Positions 10,615-21,228 of a stretch of DNA of 64,000 nucleotides are shown one piece after another. The translations under genes and the position numbers were made by a program. The notes below the pieces were generated by a model. That model saw only the letters and a list, made by a program, of their open reading frames with translations, was not told the DNA's origin and made no database searches. The DNA is from Microvelia longipes (lineage: Eukaryota; Arthropoda; Insecta; Hemiptera; Veliidae): assembly GCA_018340805.1 (NCBI GenBank), contig JACMZG010001913.1:32637915-32701914 (forward strand). Reading direction: 5' to 3'. Within the stretch, counting starts at the first letter, position 1. Every line of letters starts with the position of its first letter.

Positions 10615-10822
10615 TAGTAGTAGTAATATGGGAGGAGTGGTAGTGACTACCAGGCAAGTAGGCCACGTCGTTGGGCCCTTTTTGCTAGCTCCCTAAGATA
10701 GAGTTCTACTCCTTTTAATTTCAAGTACAAGTATATTTCATCTAATCTAGACAGAATAGCCGTAAATTTCTATGGTTCCTCTCATGCTTTTGTCAAGCAA
10801 TCATACATATTTTCACTGACTC
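10615..10822. repeat. Second copy of the 216-bp element, same orientation
   Basis: Matches 9930-10144 at roughly 88 percent by eye, from AGTAATATG through CAGGCAAGTAGGCCACG to TTTTCACTGACTC. No clear target-site duplication flanks this copy. The 470 bp between the two copies hold no recognisable feature. Confidence 0.6.
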
Positions 10823-10924
10823 TTATAGTGTAGTGAAAACTAGGAACAACATGTGCCCTTGCTGTAAAACCAAGCCTCCATACACTTTAAACTACAAGGC
10901 AGACACACTAAAGTATTATTATGA

Positions 10925-11196
10925 ATCTACTGTGAGGGTCCTAAATTTTACCCATACCCAGTTTCATTTAGGGTAAGGGATCTTTAACGAGTGCCTGACA
11001 ACGTACAGGTTCGAGACTACCGGCTTTACGTCCCTTCTGAAGGACGTGGTACGCAGAATTTTTATCCCTCTCATAAAAATCCCAGAGGCCCGTGCTGGAA
11101 TTGAACCCATGACTAAATAAACTCGGAAGTTTAAAGTCTATTCATTCAGTGTATTGGCCGCTTACCTTCACCAGTATACCACGGTTGACTCTATTG
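10925..11196 (-). mobile_element. tRNA-derived SINE, reverse orientation
   Basis: Read on the minus strand, an A-box-like GTGGTATACTGGTGAAGG (around 11170-11187) is followed by GGGTTCAATTCC (11108-11097), a good B box. The body then runs through GGACGTAAAGCCGG and CAGGCACTCG to AGGACCCTCAC. No acceptor-stem pairing, so it is a retroposon head and not a tRNA gene. The body is GC-richer than its surroundings and free of long open frames. Confidence 0.6.
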
Positions 11197-11674
11197 TTCA
11201 ACTAATCAATTACATATTTATAATTTGAATGAGGAAAAAATAGCTTTTCCTACCTTCCCTTAACTCATTTTCCATGCCATTTTAGTTAAAGTAAATCGTA
11301 CCAAAACAGGAAAAATTACCATTTTAAAATCCCTTTAAATTACCATTCTGTTCCTCTTATAAATAAATAAGAGCAAGGAAGCTGACACCTGAAATAAATT
11401 AAACAGGCGCGACAGTACTTCGTTAAGAGCTCGTCACAGGGGGGTTTTTGTGACAAAAAAATCAAGTTCCAAAAAAGTACTTGATTTATAACTTCATTCA
11501 GGTTTCCTGTTCTCCGGTTCTTATACTTGCTCAGAAGATGTTGGACAAAGAACATATGCTCTACACTCTACATGCACCACCTTTTTCCATTTCTTATTAA
11601 GATGGTTCTTAAGCTCTAGTTTTTAACAAGATTTTTTTCCAACAAAACTTTTAACACTTATTTCAATCAAAAAT
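11197..11674. other. Spacer, no gene seen
   Basis: The minus-strand frame at 11340-11555 (71 codons) shows no motif and no flanking splice signals that convince. Left uncalled. Confidence 0.35.
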
Positions 11675-11865
11675 TATACTTTTTCTCAATTTACACCGTT
11701 GGTATATAGGAGAAGTATCGTATTTAAGCTAAATATCCCGGGTTTCACCTGAATCCGTTTTAGGTGTTTTCAACTCCTTTTTGAGTGCTTTTAACCAAGT
11801 AGTATACTCTGTATGTGATTGTGGTGGTTATCATTGTAGCTTCCCAACTTGAAATTTGGTACCAA
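11675..11865 (+). repeat. R1 interspersed repeat
   Basis: Carries TTTACACCGTTGGTATATAG, then CCTGAATCCGTTTTAGGTG, then a shortened TG-rich segment and GTTATCATTGTAGCTTCCC, in family order. Confidence 0.5.
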
Positions 11866-12618
11866 AATCAAACTCAAGGTCTAGTGTTGTTATCCCAAAA
11901 ATAATTATTATGACATCATTAACCGTCGTTAAATGCTCTGAAACAAGAATTTCAAAAATGCACAATGTGTTACCATTGAATGGAAAGTTAACACACATGC
12001 AGTCACAAATAACAGTGGTTCTCACTCTTTTGTCACTCATCGCCCATTTTAGATGCTTAAATGCTCCATCGCCCTCTCCCTTCCTCTCCAATTATTAATC
12101 GGAGAATGGGCAAAGTTCACCTTTAATTATTCACGTGTGTACATACTATATCAAGGACACTATTTAAAAGATGCTGTAAACAATTTTTTATATTGCTTTA
12201 GTGTTTAGCGGTGTTGAGCCGATGATACATTTGTATAATAAAGAACAAAGAAAAAAAGCCTCTCCTTATAAGTCACCATTTCACTAGGGTGAAAAATTGA
12301 GTGACTAATATGCTTATCCATCAACTTTTGCTACTTCCTCATAATCAAAATTATATAAAAATGTTGAATAAATTTAATAAAAACTCTTTACTCTTCAGTG
12401 TTGTAGCAATATGTTTTCATGATGAGTTCTCATTTGCAATTTCAGCATAACCATTAACAGTTTTCTTTTAAAATTTTAATGAATTATTTAGAAAAACCAA
12501 TAAAAACAACCCAGAATGCGAGCGAAGCCAGCTAAATAAAAAAATTTCGTTTTAATTTTATAAAAGGGCATTTTTGATGAAATACTTTTGCATCAAAAGA
12601 TGATCATGGATAGCTTTT

Positions 12619-12619
<1 letters not shown>

Positions 12620-12682
<63 letters not shown>

Positions 12683-12703
12683 TATATATTGTTGTTGTTG
12701 TTA
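12620..12703. repeat. (AT)n and (GTT)n microsatellite
   Basis: About 70 bp of alternating A and T with one slip, followed by GTTGTTGTTGTT. Confidence 0.9.
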
Positions 12704-13355
12704 TTTGTCTCCATTATAATTGATAATATTAAATTTATGACACAGGATGGGACGTAATAAATTTTTCCTAATTTTGCATTATAACTATATTTCGCCTTCC
12801 TTATTTTGCTTTCCTTATACAAGGCATATTCATGTTAAATAAACCTAAAAAGAAAAGAATTAATTACAATCAAAGCATAGATGTTAAAAAATTACTAATA
12901 AGTCATGCTCAAGAGAAGTTAAAAATAAAGCTACTTACATACACTGTTAAAAAAATAACTGAGTCAATTCTATGAGAAAATTCTACAAGGATAATAATGA
13001 ATGGGAATAATTTCTATCTACACAGAAAAAACCAAAAACACAAAAACTTTACTACAAAATTATCATTAAAAAGAAAGCATAGATTGAAAATAAGCATGAG
13101 AAAATTAAAACAGGTAAAAAGGGGGACTTACCAATAACAGAAATCAAAGTGCATAGTAATATGAAAAAGGAAGTATGACTAGCATAGGTACTTAAGATTA
13201 TAAAATTACTAGAAAAATTTTATAATAAAAGCCAACTAAATTAATGAAGAACCTGACCAAACCAAGTATTATAACCATTCCAGAACCTACAAAAGTGAAA
13301 TTGATGGAAAAAATTGATAGGCAGACAAGAAACAAAAAAATAATTATAATATAAT

Positions 13356-13358
<3 letters not shown>

Positions 13359-13423
<65 letters not shown>
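13359..13423. repeat. (AT)n microsatellite
   Basis: Uninterrupted alternating AT for about 64 bp. Confidence 0.9.
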
Positions 13424-13424
<1 letters not shown>

Positions 13425-14029
13425 GATTTTTTGTGGTAGGAAGATTCGCCAAACAAGCCAAGCAGTGTTAATCCTAACTTGTAGGGGCAGTTGAAGAATA
13501 ATTCCTTACTTCTCTGTTACAAAGAGAAAAAAAGTTTTTTATTGGATTCACGTGGCATTTTTTGTCAATTCCTATATACATATAATGGAGAATAGCACGC
13601 GCTTTTGTTTTTATTTTTCTTTAAATATTTTATCCTACTGGTTTATATTTTATGTTGGACTTCTAGTTTGGAATTTTTTTTATAAATTTAAATAACCTGA
13701 TTTAAGGTAACCTTTGAATCCTGATACTTCATTTTTTACCCTCTGTTATATTATAAGTGTTCAGGATAAATATTGTATTCCTATTATAAATCAAAAATTA
13801 AAAATTCGGATGAGTACCCTTTTATTTTTTCCATACTCTTTTCGTCTAAGAATGGAAGAGTATCGAGTATTTAGTTTTATCATTTGATATTACCCGAGAT
13901 TGTGCAAAACATAAGAAACTGACTTAACGTGATTGTGCGAGAGACACCTAGTTGATTAGTTGATTGAATTAGTTGATCGTTGACCCTACAAGGGTATGAT
14001 ATTCGTCAGTTCTCTTCAGAGATCTCTCC

Positions 14030-14415
14030 TTAAAACTTGAATCCTATGTACTCCTCCAGCGAGTAAAAAGCATGGTCCCTCAAAATATTTCCAATGGCAC
14101 TTTTGAAAATTTTGAGTTCTAGATCCTGAAGACTTTTGGGTAGATGATTAAACAGCTTTACACACCAAAAGTTAATGCTGTTTTGGGATCTAGTAACTCT
14201 GCACTGCTGCACATACAGGTTGTGCTTGCTTCTTGTATCATGCTGGTGCACTGTATCTGCAGTCTTGAAGAGACTCATGTTCTTCTTCACATAAAGGAGA
14301 CAATGGAGTGTGTAGAGTGAAGGCACCGTCAGTAATCTATGCTTTATGAAATGTTCCTTGCAGTCCTGCCTATAACTTAGTCCAAACATGGCTCTAATGG
14401 CTTTCCTCTGCACCT
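14030..14415 (-). pseudogene. LINE reverse-transcriptase C-terminal fragment
   Basis: The 127-codon frame begins QRKAIRAMFGLSYRQDC and continues LTVPSLYTLHCLLYVKKN, HDTRSKHNL and WCVKLFNHLPKSLQDL. This is the conserved C-terminal region that follows the reverse-transcriptase palm in Jockey/CR1-type non-LTR retrotransposons (QKRAIR..., LPSLY...ECLLYVKKN, HNTR.K..., KLYNHLP). The palm with its catalytic aspartates lies 5' of this and is absent, so the copy is 5'-truncated at about 14415. The frame ends normally at 14030, so this end of the ORF looks intact and the copy is not very old. Confidence 0.75.
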
Positions 14416-14739
14416 AGGAAATGTAACAAACAAAATGCAATGCTACATCTGGGAAATGTTCCATCAGTTGACATTCGTCATTATTATTTGCTCCACATAA
14501 TGTCTCACTTTGAGTCTTTACTTGTAACTTATCGGCATATTGATAGAGCCTGAACTCTATCGTTTACTTGGTTTGTCATCGAATTTTTGAGTCATTATTT
14601 CCGGTTAATTAAGTCGTAAACATATTTTCAAGATATCACAATAATCCTAAAGATTAGTTTTTGTACCAAGTTTTACTTGTCTCGCGTAAATACACTAGGA
14701 TTTTAGGTAAAATCACCACACACAACATACAGAATCCCT

Positions 14740-14741
14740 CA

Positions 14742-14800
<59 letters not shown>

Positions 14801-14838
14801 TATATATATATAATATATATATATAATATATATATATA
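14740..14838. repeat. (TC)n(AT)n compound microsatellite
   Basis: About 27 bp of TC followed by about 72 bp of AT with several single-base slips. Confidence 0.9.
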
Positions 14839-15014
14839 AAGACTAATTCACTTTTAAAACAACGGTAAATCGTGTGCCGCTTTCATGTCTTATTTGTAAC
14901 TTTTTATTGTAAAAAGTATTACCTGTAATCATTAATGAAACAGGTTGCTCCCTCCCCCTCAATAAAGCGAACACACAGCCAACTTTAAAAATCACTTAAT
15001 TACTACTTAATTAA

Positions 15015-15105
15015 AAACAGATAACTCAGGTGAAATCCTTGTTTCTGATATTTTGAAAACACAATATTTTTCTATATACCTACGGTATAAATGAGGATAA
15101 AGAAT
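15015..15105 (-). repeat. R1 interspersed repeat, partial
   Basis: Reverse orientation: TGAAATCCTTGTTTCTGAT, AAAACACAATATTTTTC and CCTACGGTATAAATGAGG keep the family order. Confidence 0.45.
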
Positions 15106-15308
15106 AAGGTAGACGATTTGAGTCTATAATGCTATGCTTATGCTAATTCTGCAAAGCACAGGGACGTTGCTGGTTTAATCGTATCGTCTTGGTTCTGTGT
15201 CAGTTAATCGTCGTAGAAAAGGTATAGGTATTAAGTATACTGGTAACGGTAACACATTTATATGTAATTTCTCTTTTGTAGCACTATTTATTTTATAGAA
15301 CTCCCACA

Positions 15309-15465
15309 TCTTGATAGGAAATTTAAACACAACAGCTTTAAGTTCTATAATAACAACAAAGACTAATTATTTAGCTATAAATAATTGTGAAATATATAGC
15401 TAAATAATTAGTCTTTGTTGTTATTATAGAACTTTAAGCTGTTGTGTTTAAATTTCCTATCAAGA
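15309..15465. repeat. Near-perfect 71-bp-arm inverted repeat
   Basis: 15309-15379 and 15395-15465 are reverse complements over 71 bp with one mismatch (CTTTAAG against CTTAAAG), separated by 15 bp. A transcript through it would fold into a hairpin of about 157 nt. No open frame is carried and no target-site duplication was found. The near-identity of the arms means recent formation, gene conversion between arms, or selection on the fold. Confidence 0.9.
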
Positions 15466-16134
15466 CATTTATATGTTATAAAACCAATCTATAATGCTGT
15501 CACTATTATTATTTAATACCATGGTACTAGATTGTAAAGTAAGTTTTTACTTTACCGCGGCATACAGTGTCTCTTAATAGGTAATTTATTAAATAATAAG
15601 TATTTACCAACTCGTCTCCTTTACCCCCTCAATAGTAAATAGAAAACACTATTCTCTTCTTTAGTATCTATGTACCAAACACTGTATAATTATATAGTAT
15701 CAACCATTAAATTTTGTACCTAACATATTATTATTACAAAGGAGAAACTCAGAAAAAGGAATATGGACAAAGCAATTTTTCCCAACAGATCAAAGCAGAT
15801 CAATTATATCCATGACATACAAACTAACACAAATTCTCCCTGGCCATGGCTTCAACAGATCATACATATCTCTACTGTAATGGTGTAACATCATTACAGT
15901 AAGTGTTACTCCACAAACATGTTATTCTTGACTGTCTACTTTTTGATGCAGAGAGAAGCTTATTAGTATTAAATATTGCCACAAGAGGAGACTTTTGTAG
16001 CCCAACAAAGTTTTATATATTTGTCAAATGTTTTAATTTGTCCTAATTTATTAATTGTTTATATTTTGATAAACTATAAGTTTGCTGAATATTCTACTTT
16101 TGTCGATCTTATTACAATAATATTTCAAGTATTT
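15466..16134. other. Spacer, no gene seen
   Basis: AT-rich with no recognised feature. The long plus-strand frame at 15976-16476 runs into the R1 repeat and is not called as a gene. Confidence 0.4.
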
Positions 16135-16450
16135 TTACTTTTTCTCGTTTATACAGTTGGTATATTGGAAAAGTATTGTGTTTGCAAAAATTCCGAAACC
16201 GAGATAAACCGGAATTATCCGTTTCAGACGTTTTCAAGGCATCCTGGGAGTTTTTCTCTAAGTTGTCTATCTGTATGTGTGTGTATGACCTCATGTGGAA
16301 AAGCATTGTCTGCCTATCATAAATGGAGAGGCCTACATATGAATGCACTCGCTAAAAATATTAGAAATTTCAGTTTCTCTTGCAATAAGTGGTTCCCTTT
16401 AGATCGTCTTCAAAACATGAAGATGACATTTTTTAAAATTGATAAAATTT
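16135..16450 (+). repeat. R1 interspersed repeat, extended copy
   Basis: The best preserved copy: TATACAGTTGGTATATTGG, GTATTGTGTTTGC, ATTCCGAAACCG, CCGGAATTATCCGTTTCAG, GTTGTCTATCTGTATGTG, and then a further body with CATATGAATGCACTCGC and TTGCAATAAGTGGTTCCC that is shared with 16650-16793. Confidence 0.55.
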
Positions 16451-16649
16451 CCTTTAAAACGAGTGTTTCTTTTTAACTACAACCAAATTTATGACATTTT
16501 TTGAATAGCCAAAAAAATTCACAAAAAGCCAATATTTTTCCAAAGAAATTCACTGACATAAAAACCATTTTTAGGTGTTTTTGAAAGAGCCATAACATTG
16601 GTCGTAGTCATCCAATTTTGATGATTAAACACTCGATAAATTGAACAGT

Positions 16650-16793
16650 TTATCATCTTCAAAAGATGATCTGTTCATGTTTTGCACACGACACACAGGG
16701 AACCACTTATTGCAAGAAAACTGAAGTTTGTGCGATTTTATAAAATTTTGAGCAGGCACATTCATATGAAGGGCTCCTCTATGGATAGGCAGA
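16650..16793 (-). repeat. R1 body in inverted orientation
   Basis: Reverse complement matches 16309-16440, including TTGCAATAAGTGGTTCCCT and CATATGAATG. With the copy at 16135-16450 it forms an inverted pair with about 200 bp between arms. Roughly 70 percent identity by eye. Confidence 0.5.
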
Positions 16794-16914
16794 TTGTGTT
16801 TTTTCTTTATAATTGAAGGTATATTTTCAGAAAAATTTGGTTTAAAGTAGTACAAATAAATCACATTTTTTGATAGTCTGGCTCTTGGACTACTCTTTGA
16901 CTAAGGAAATCGTT

Positions 16915-17335
16915 TATTACTTGCAAAAATTTCAAATTGTTTATTAGTTTGGTACCCACAACTGAATTGTTTATTAGTTTATTAAATACATTTTTTACAG
17001 ACAGTTTTTTATTAATTGGTAAAAACCAATACATTTTTCATTAATTGGTAAAATCCAATACATTTTTCTTCATTAACTTAATTGTTTAATGGTGTGGGAT
17101 CTATCAATAAATAGTTTATGCCTGTGGCATAAACCAATATTATTTTGTTTAGTGTGAAAACTGGCTAATTTTTCATTAGTTTGTCACCAATAAATTAATT
17201 GTTTATTATTTTTTGTACCAACCAGTAAATTGATAATTAGTTTGGTATTAACTAGAAGAGTCTTCATTACTTTTCACTATTTCTATGTGTCAACAAATAA
17301 ATTGTTTCTCAGTTTAGTAAAACTAATAAATTTTG
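16915..17335. repeat. Degenerate minisatellite of about 30-40 bp units
   Basis: Variants of AATTGTTTATTAGTTTGGTA recur across 420 bp; CAATACATTTTTC with TTAATTGGTAAAA is repeated almost exactly twice near 17020-17070. A perfect 9-bp hairpin GTTTATGCC/TGT/GGCATAAAC sits near 17115. Confidence 0.5.
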
Positions 17336-17362
17336 CGATAGAACAGTGGACTAAAACAAATG

Positions 17363-17621
17363 TGAAGATTTAGGTTTTCCGGTGGTGACCGCGTCAATTT
17401 AGATGAAGAATCCGACGTTTCGCTTCCACTGTGGGAGGCATCTTCAGGGATGTAGGACATCATGGATAGAAACACAATGCTCTACAAAACTGAACCGATG
17501 TTCAGTTTTGTGTTTCTATCCATGATGTCCTACATCCCTGAAGATGCCTCCCACAGTGGAAGCGAAACGTCGGATTCTTCATCTACATTGACGCGGTCAC
17601 CACCGGAAGACTTAATCTTCA
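17363..17621. mobile_element. Long fold-back element
   Basis: 17363-17495 pairs with 17500-17621 almost perfectly; the left arm has about 10 extra bases (around ATGCTCTACA), and the spacer is only 4 bp. Each arm carries CTGAAGATGCC...GAAACGTCGGA, a hammerhead-like core, pointing outward from the centre. A degenerate copy lies at 60746-60960 and retains the extra 10 bases in both arms, so the right arm here has lost them. The 64-codon frame through it is a by-product. Confidence 0.8.
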
Positions 17622-17649
17622 TGACATTAACCGCGGAAGCCTACGCAGT

Positions 17650-17780
17650 TTATTAAAACAAATGTATTCATTGTCAGAGGAAAATTGAAGCCTGTTCGAA
17701 GAAGTGCTGTAGTATATATTTGGCAGTAAGGAGGAGCGAAGAGAATCCGAATTTAAGAGGAAAAGTACCTGTTTTTATTT
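17650..17780 (+). mobile_element. 5S-SINE, 5'-truncated
   Basis: AAAACAAATGTATTCATTG, AGGAGGAGCGAAGAGAATCC and AGAGGAAAAGTACCTGTTTTT match body and tail blocks of the copy at 47658-47863. The 5S-derived head is missing. Confidence 0.45.
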
Positions 17781-18049
17781 CACTTCGTAAAGCGGCCATT
17801 CGTTCAAGGTATCCATTGCGTGTAGATGGTTCAAGAACGTCTTTGATTTAAAAGCAAAAATGGCAAACAACCTAAAAATACATTCTCTTGGTAGAGCTTC
17901 TTCATACTTTGCCAAAACTATTTTTTTGTACCAAACGAACATAAAACTCCTTTACTATAAAGCGGTACCAAATTAAAAGCTTAAGTACTTCCCAATTAGG
18001 CTCTTCTTATAATTAATTCTCATTTTTTCAAAGCATTAAAATTTTTTAT

Positions 18050-18161
18050 GAAGTTTACCCCTTTGAATATAATGGATATACTAAAATATGATGTAAATTT
18101 TATTGTATTAATTGCAAAATTTTTGTTGCGTGCAGCCGGCATAGTGCCGGGTAACTGCTAG
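18050..18161 (+). mobile_element. Helitron-like 3' terminus
   Basis: A GC-rich hairpin CCGGCA/TAG/TGCCGG (18136-18150) is followed 7 nt later by CTAG (18158-18161) and then T. This is the textbook Helitron 3' end: subterminal hairpin, then CTRR, insertion before T. The 5' end (TC) was not located, so the start given here is arbitrary and no Rep/helicase is seen. Confidence 0.4.
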
Positions 18162-18177
18162 TTGTCACCCAAGGATC

Positions 18178-18271
18178 AAATTAAGACTTGTACACAACAT
18201 GTAATGCCATGTGTAATGATATGTAAATTAAGACTTGTACACAACATAATAATGGCATGTGTAATCATAGA
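18178..18271. repeat. 47-bp tandem duplication
   Basis: AAATTAAGACTTGTACACAA starts at 18178 and (as AAATTAAGACTTGTACACAA) at 18225; the copies differ at a few positions (CATGTAATGCCATG against CATAATAATGGCATG). Confidence 0.75.
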
Positions 18272-18279
18272 GATAGGTA

Positions 18280-21177
18280 ATACTAGAGGGGCCCTATAGG
18301 TTTGTGAAACATAATTGTGAAACATCGAAAAAGTAACATGACAACAACGTTAGATATAATCAGAATAGTCTAGAACAGACGTATTCCAAAAAACAGCAAT
18401 TTTTAAAAGTAGAACAAATAACGCTAATGCTGATGACACTAAGTCGTGTGTTTCCCATTTGTTAAAAATTCGCTAAACATCTCTTGTTTAGAGTTTTTCA
18501 TACGTCCTGATATAATTAAATCCCAGCTCTATAATAGTTGACTAAAATGAAACTAAAAGATACAACTGACTGAAGAAAAAAGATCAATTCAATTGATAAT
18601 GTAAATAAAAAAATAAAGCATGCTACTCCTTCCTGGAGTTTTTAGAGTTAAAATTTTAATTTAGGTTTTTTTCTTTGATGACTGTTATATCCCTTTTTGG
18701 GGTTTTGACAATAAAAATTTCTACCTATCTAAAACGAATTTCATTTTTCACACCTGTAATGTTAAGAGGTTTTCAATTGTCCGGATATTCTTAAAGCTCA
18801 GCTTCATATTAATAAATTCAAATAAAACTATTTTTATGTTTTATACTTTTAGCTTTAGTGTTTTTCAGATGTCCTGAAATGCTTAAAGCTCTGTATTACT
18901 GGATTCAAATAAAATTAGTTTTATTATTATAGCTTTTTAATGGTAAAAATAAAAACAAATATTTTTCAAATGATTTTATTAGGCAAAAATAATAACCATT
19001 CCTTACAAACTAAATATATAATAAATTAATAATAATAACTGATTCGACATTAGTATCATTACAACGTAATAATGAAAAATAATTACAACATTCTTTAATT
19101 TCGCTACGTTTTCTTTTTAGATCATTTTACAGCAAAATTCGACAACAGCGAACTTATAATTTTAGAAGATTTCCAAAAAGAAAATGAGCCCATTTTAGTT
19201 TGATGACCATGCACAAGTTTTATAAGAGTACTGACGTAGCTCTAAAAGCAAATAGCTTGCTTAAGTATCTCACATAAGTTACGTAAGAGAGCTTAAGCAT
19301 CTCACATAAGTTACGTAAGCATGCATAAGCGTCAGACAAAGGTCACGTAAAAATAGATACGAAGTAAACATAAACTTCGAAATATGAAAATTAATATCCT
19401 ATTTTTTTTTTTTTTTACTCACTTCAACAGCCTTAAGATCTAAAGGTAGCATAAGCGAAAAATTGGTACAATGTGCGAAAAAATTGTTAAGACATAAATT
19501 GAAAATTAATGCTTATATAAACGCAAAAACAGGCAATAAAATAAAATGACAGTGGTAGTTATTTTTTTAAATGTAATGATCAATTAAAGAATATTGTAAT
19601 ACCTATTATCATTAAAACAAAAAATATAAATTAAATAATCGATAATAATAAATTAAACTATTTTTAAAACAATTTCAGTCAAAATGAATAAATTAAAAGA
19701 AATAATAAATAATTAATTATAAAAATAAATCAGTCAAAATCAAAATAAATAAGCAAAACTAAACTCCATTTTTTAAAGTTATTGTTAAACTTTTGTTCAA
19801 AATAATTTTTATTAAGTTTTCTTTGCTTATTTATTTTGTATAATAAATATATTTTTTTTTTAATATTAATTGTGACGAAAATATAAATTTGATTATAAGT
19901 TATTTTGACGATTTTAACAATATTTTATTGCTTGTGACAAATAAAGTGCTTTCTATTGTTGTAAACAAAAAAATGACAATTAAAAAAAAAATAAGTTAAA
20001 AAAATATTGGCTTATTGGTAACTAAACAAAACTGCTGAAAATATAATCAAAAAAGAAAAAAGCAACTATAAAGATCAAATACATTTCAAAATGGTCACAC
20101 ATTCTTTCACAAACAATAAAATGAATTTACTAATAATAAAATTAATAATCACGGAAGATATTTTTTTAACTATTAATGACAACCCAGTTATCATTTATGT
20201 TACTTCCATAATTATTACTCATAAGTATAACTCCTTATAAATTTAAAATAATTAATAAAAAAAATAAATAACAAAGAATTTAACAGTACCAAAGCCACCG
20301 TATAAGAATATTTTTATAATGTAATAAAATTAATAATAATATATAAATGACGCAGTTAAGGTAATGAAATTATATTTATTATTAATAAAAAAAAATCCAA
20401 AATTTATAAATTTAGGACAGGTATTTTTTGTAAATGATTCCAGCGCACTGTTTACTTATTTTAATTCAAATATGGCTTATATTTTTTTAGTAAAATTATG
20501 ATCTTATTTAAAAGCATTAGAATTTAACAATAAAGAAATATGCTGCGCCTAATGTTTCAAAAATAATTGTTAGGTGTACGAAATAGAAAAATAAGAAATA
20601 CTATAATTAGAAAATAAATAATAGAAACAAATTGTGCTCTTTTTATTATTATTTTTTTACATTTTATTAATTATATCAGTTTATTTATTAACTAGAATTC
20701 AAAGGCAGTGAAACGTTTATTTAATTACCATAGAAAACATAATTATACAAAAAAATAATTAAAATGAATAAATAAGAAGTGTCATAGAAATATTTATTAT
20801 AAATATTTATTATTATTATTATAATAAGTACATTTTTTAAATTATTATTTTACTATGTATTTATACATATATAAAGTAGGCAGTGATAATTATAAATTAA
20901 CTAATTATTTAATTTATGATAAGTTTGTCATGACAAACAACCACGAGATATATACTGGGAATGGATAAACTAATATACTATAAATCTCATTAGCGTGATT
21001 TAACAATTAAAAATTTACTAAACGCATAGGCGTTATTGTTAACCATGACAAACAATAAAAAGTAGTTTATATAAAGATGGCAGTGGCGGATTAATAAGTA
21101 GATAACGAAATAACATTTTTTTCTTAAATAACTATTATAAATTAATGATAATTTTGAAATAATTTCTTCTGAAAGTT
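18280..21177. other. AT-rich 3' flank or UTR of the split gene
   Basis: No coding signal seen. A 32-bp tandem duplication lies at 19259-19322. If 21178-21228 is the last exon, the region to its left would hold the 3' UTR and end; minus-strand AATAAA-like signals (TTTATT on the plus strand) are too common in this composition to pick one. Confidence 0.4.
19259..19322. repeat. 32-bp tandem duplication
   Basis: GCTTAAGTATCTCACATAAG at 19259 and GCTTAAGCATCTCACATAAG at 19291, each followed by TTACGTAAG; a weaker third partial copy follows. Confidence 0.75.
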
Positions 21178-21228
21178 TTACTGAGGACGTGATAAAGGCA
21201 AGTGTGTCATCCAACTCCTGTGTCCAGT
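21178..21228 (-). CDS. Candidate last coding exon of the split gene
   Basis: A strong acceptor (TTTTGTTTTCAG, ending at 21229) opens a GC-richer stretch. Entered in phase 0, as the 23.4-kb exon requires, it reads TGHRSWMTHLPLSRPQ and stops at TAA (21180-21178). A second frame, open from the same acceptor, reads WTQELDDTLAFITSS and looks more like a conserved protein, but needs an incoming phase of 1. It could leave through the weak donor TCA|GTAAAA that overlaps the stop codon. If that frame is the real one, another exon must lie between 23.4 and 21.2 kb. The acceptor is well supported; the frame is not settled. Confidence 0.4.
   Translation of the reverse strand, partial: TGHRSWMTHLPLSRPQ

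Larger units (their letters stand above)
11866..14029. other. Spacer with two (AT)n tracts
   Basis: Opposite-strand open frames at 11831-12098 mirror each other and show no motif. (AT)n with an adjoining (GTT)n lies at 12620-12703, and a second (AT)n at 13359-13423. Frames reading IYIYIY through them are microsatellite translations. The minus strand at about 13129 has a good donor (TTG|GTAAGT) but no convincing exon upstream of it. Confidence 0.4.

Noticed and set aside
12940..12960. Splice-site pair on the minus strand
   Set aside because: Acceptor and donor are only 5 nt apart; not a usable exon.
12604..13461. Open frames with long IYIYIY runs
   Set aside because: Translations of (AT)n microsatellites; the same applies to the frame at 38358-38618.
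17462..17656. 64-codon frame ending in a Ser-rich peptide
   Set aside because: It spans the centre and right arm of the fold-back element and is a by-product of the inverted repeat.
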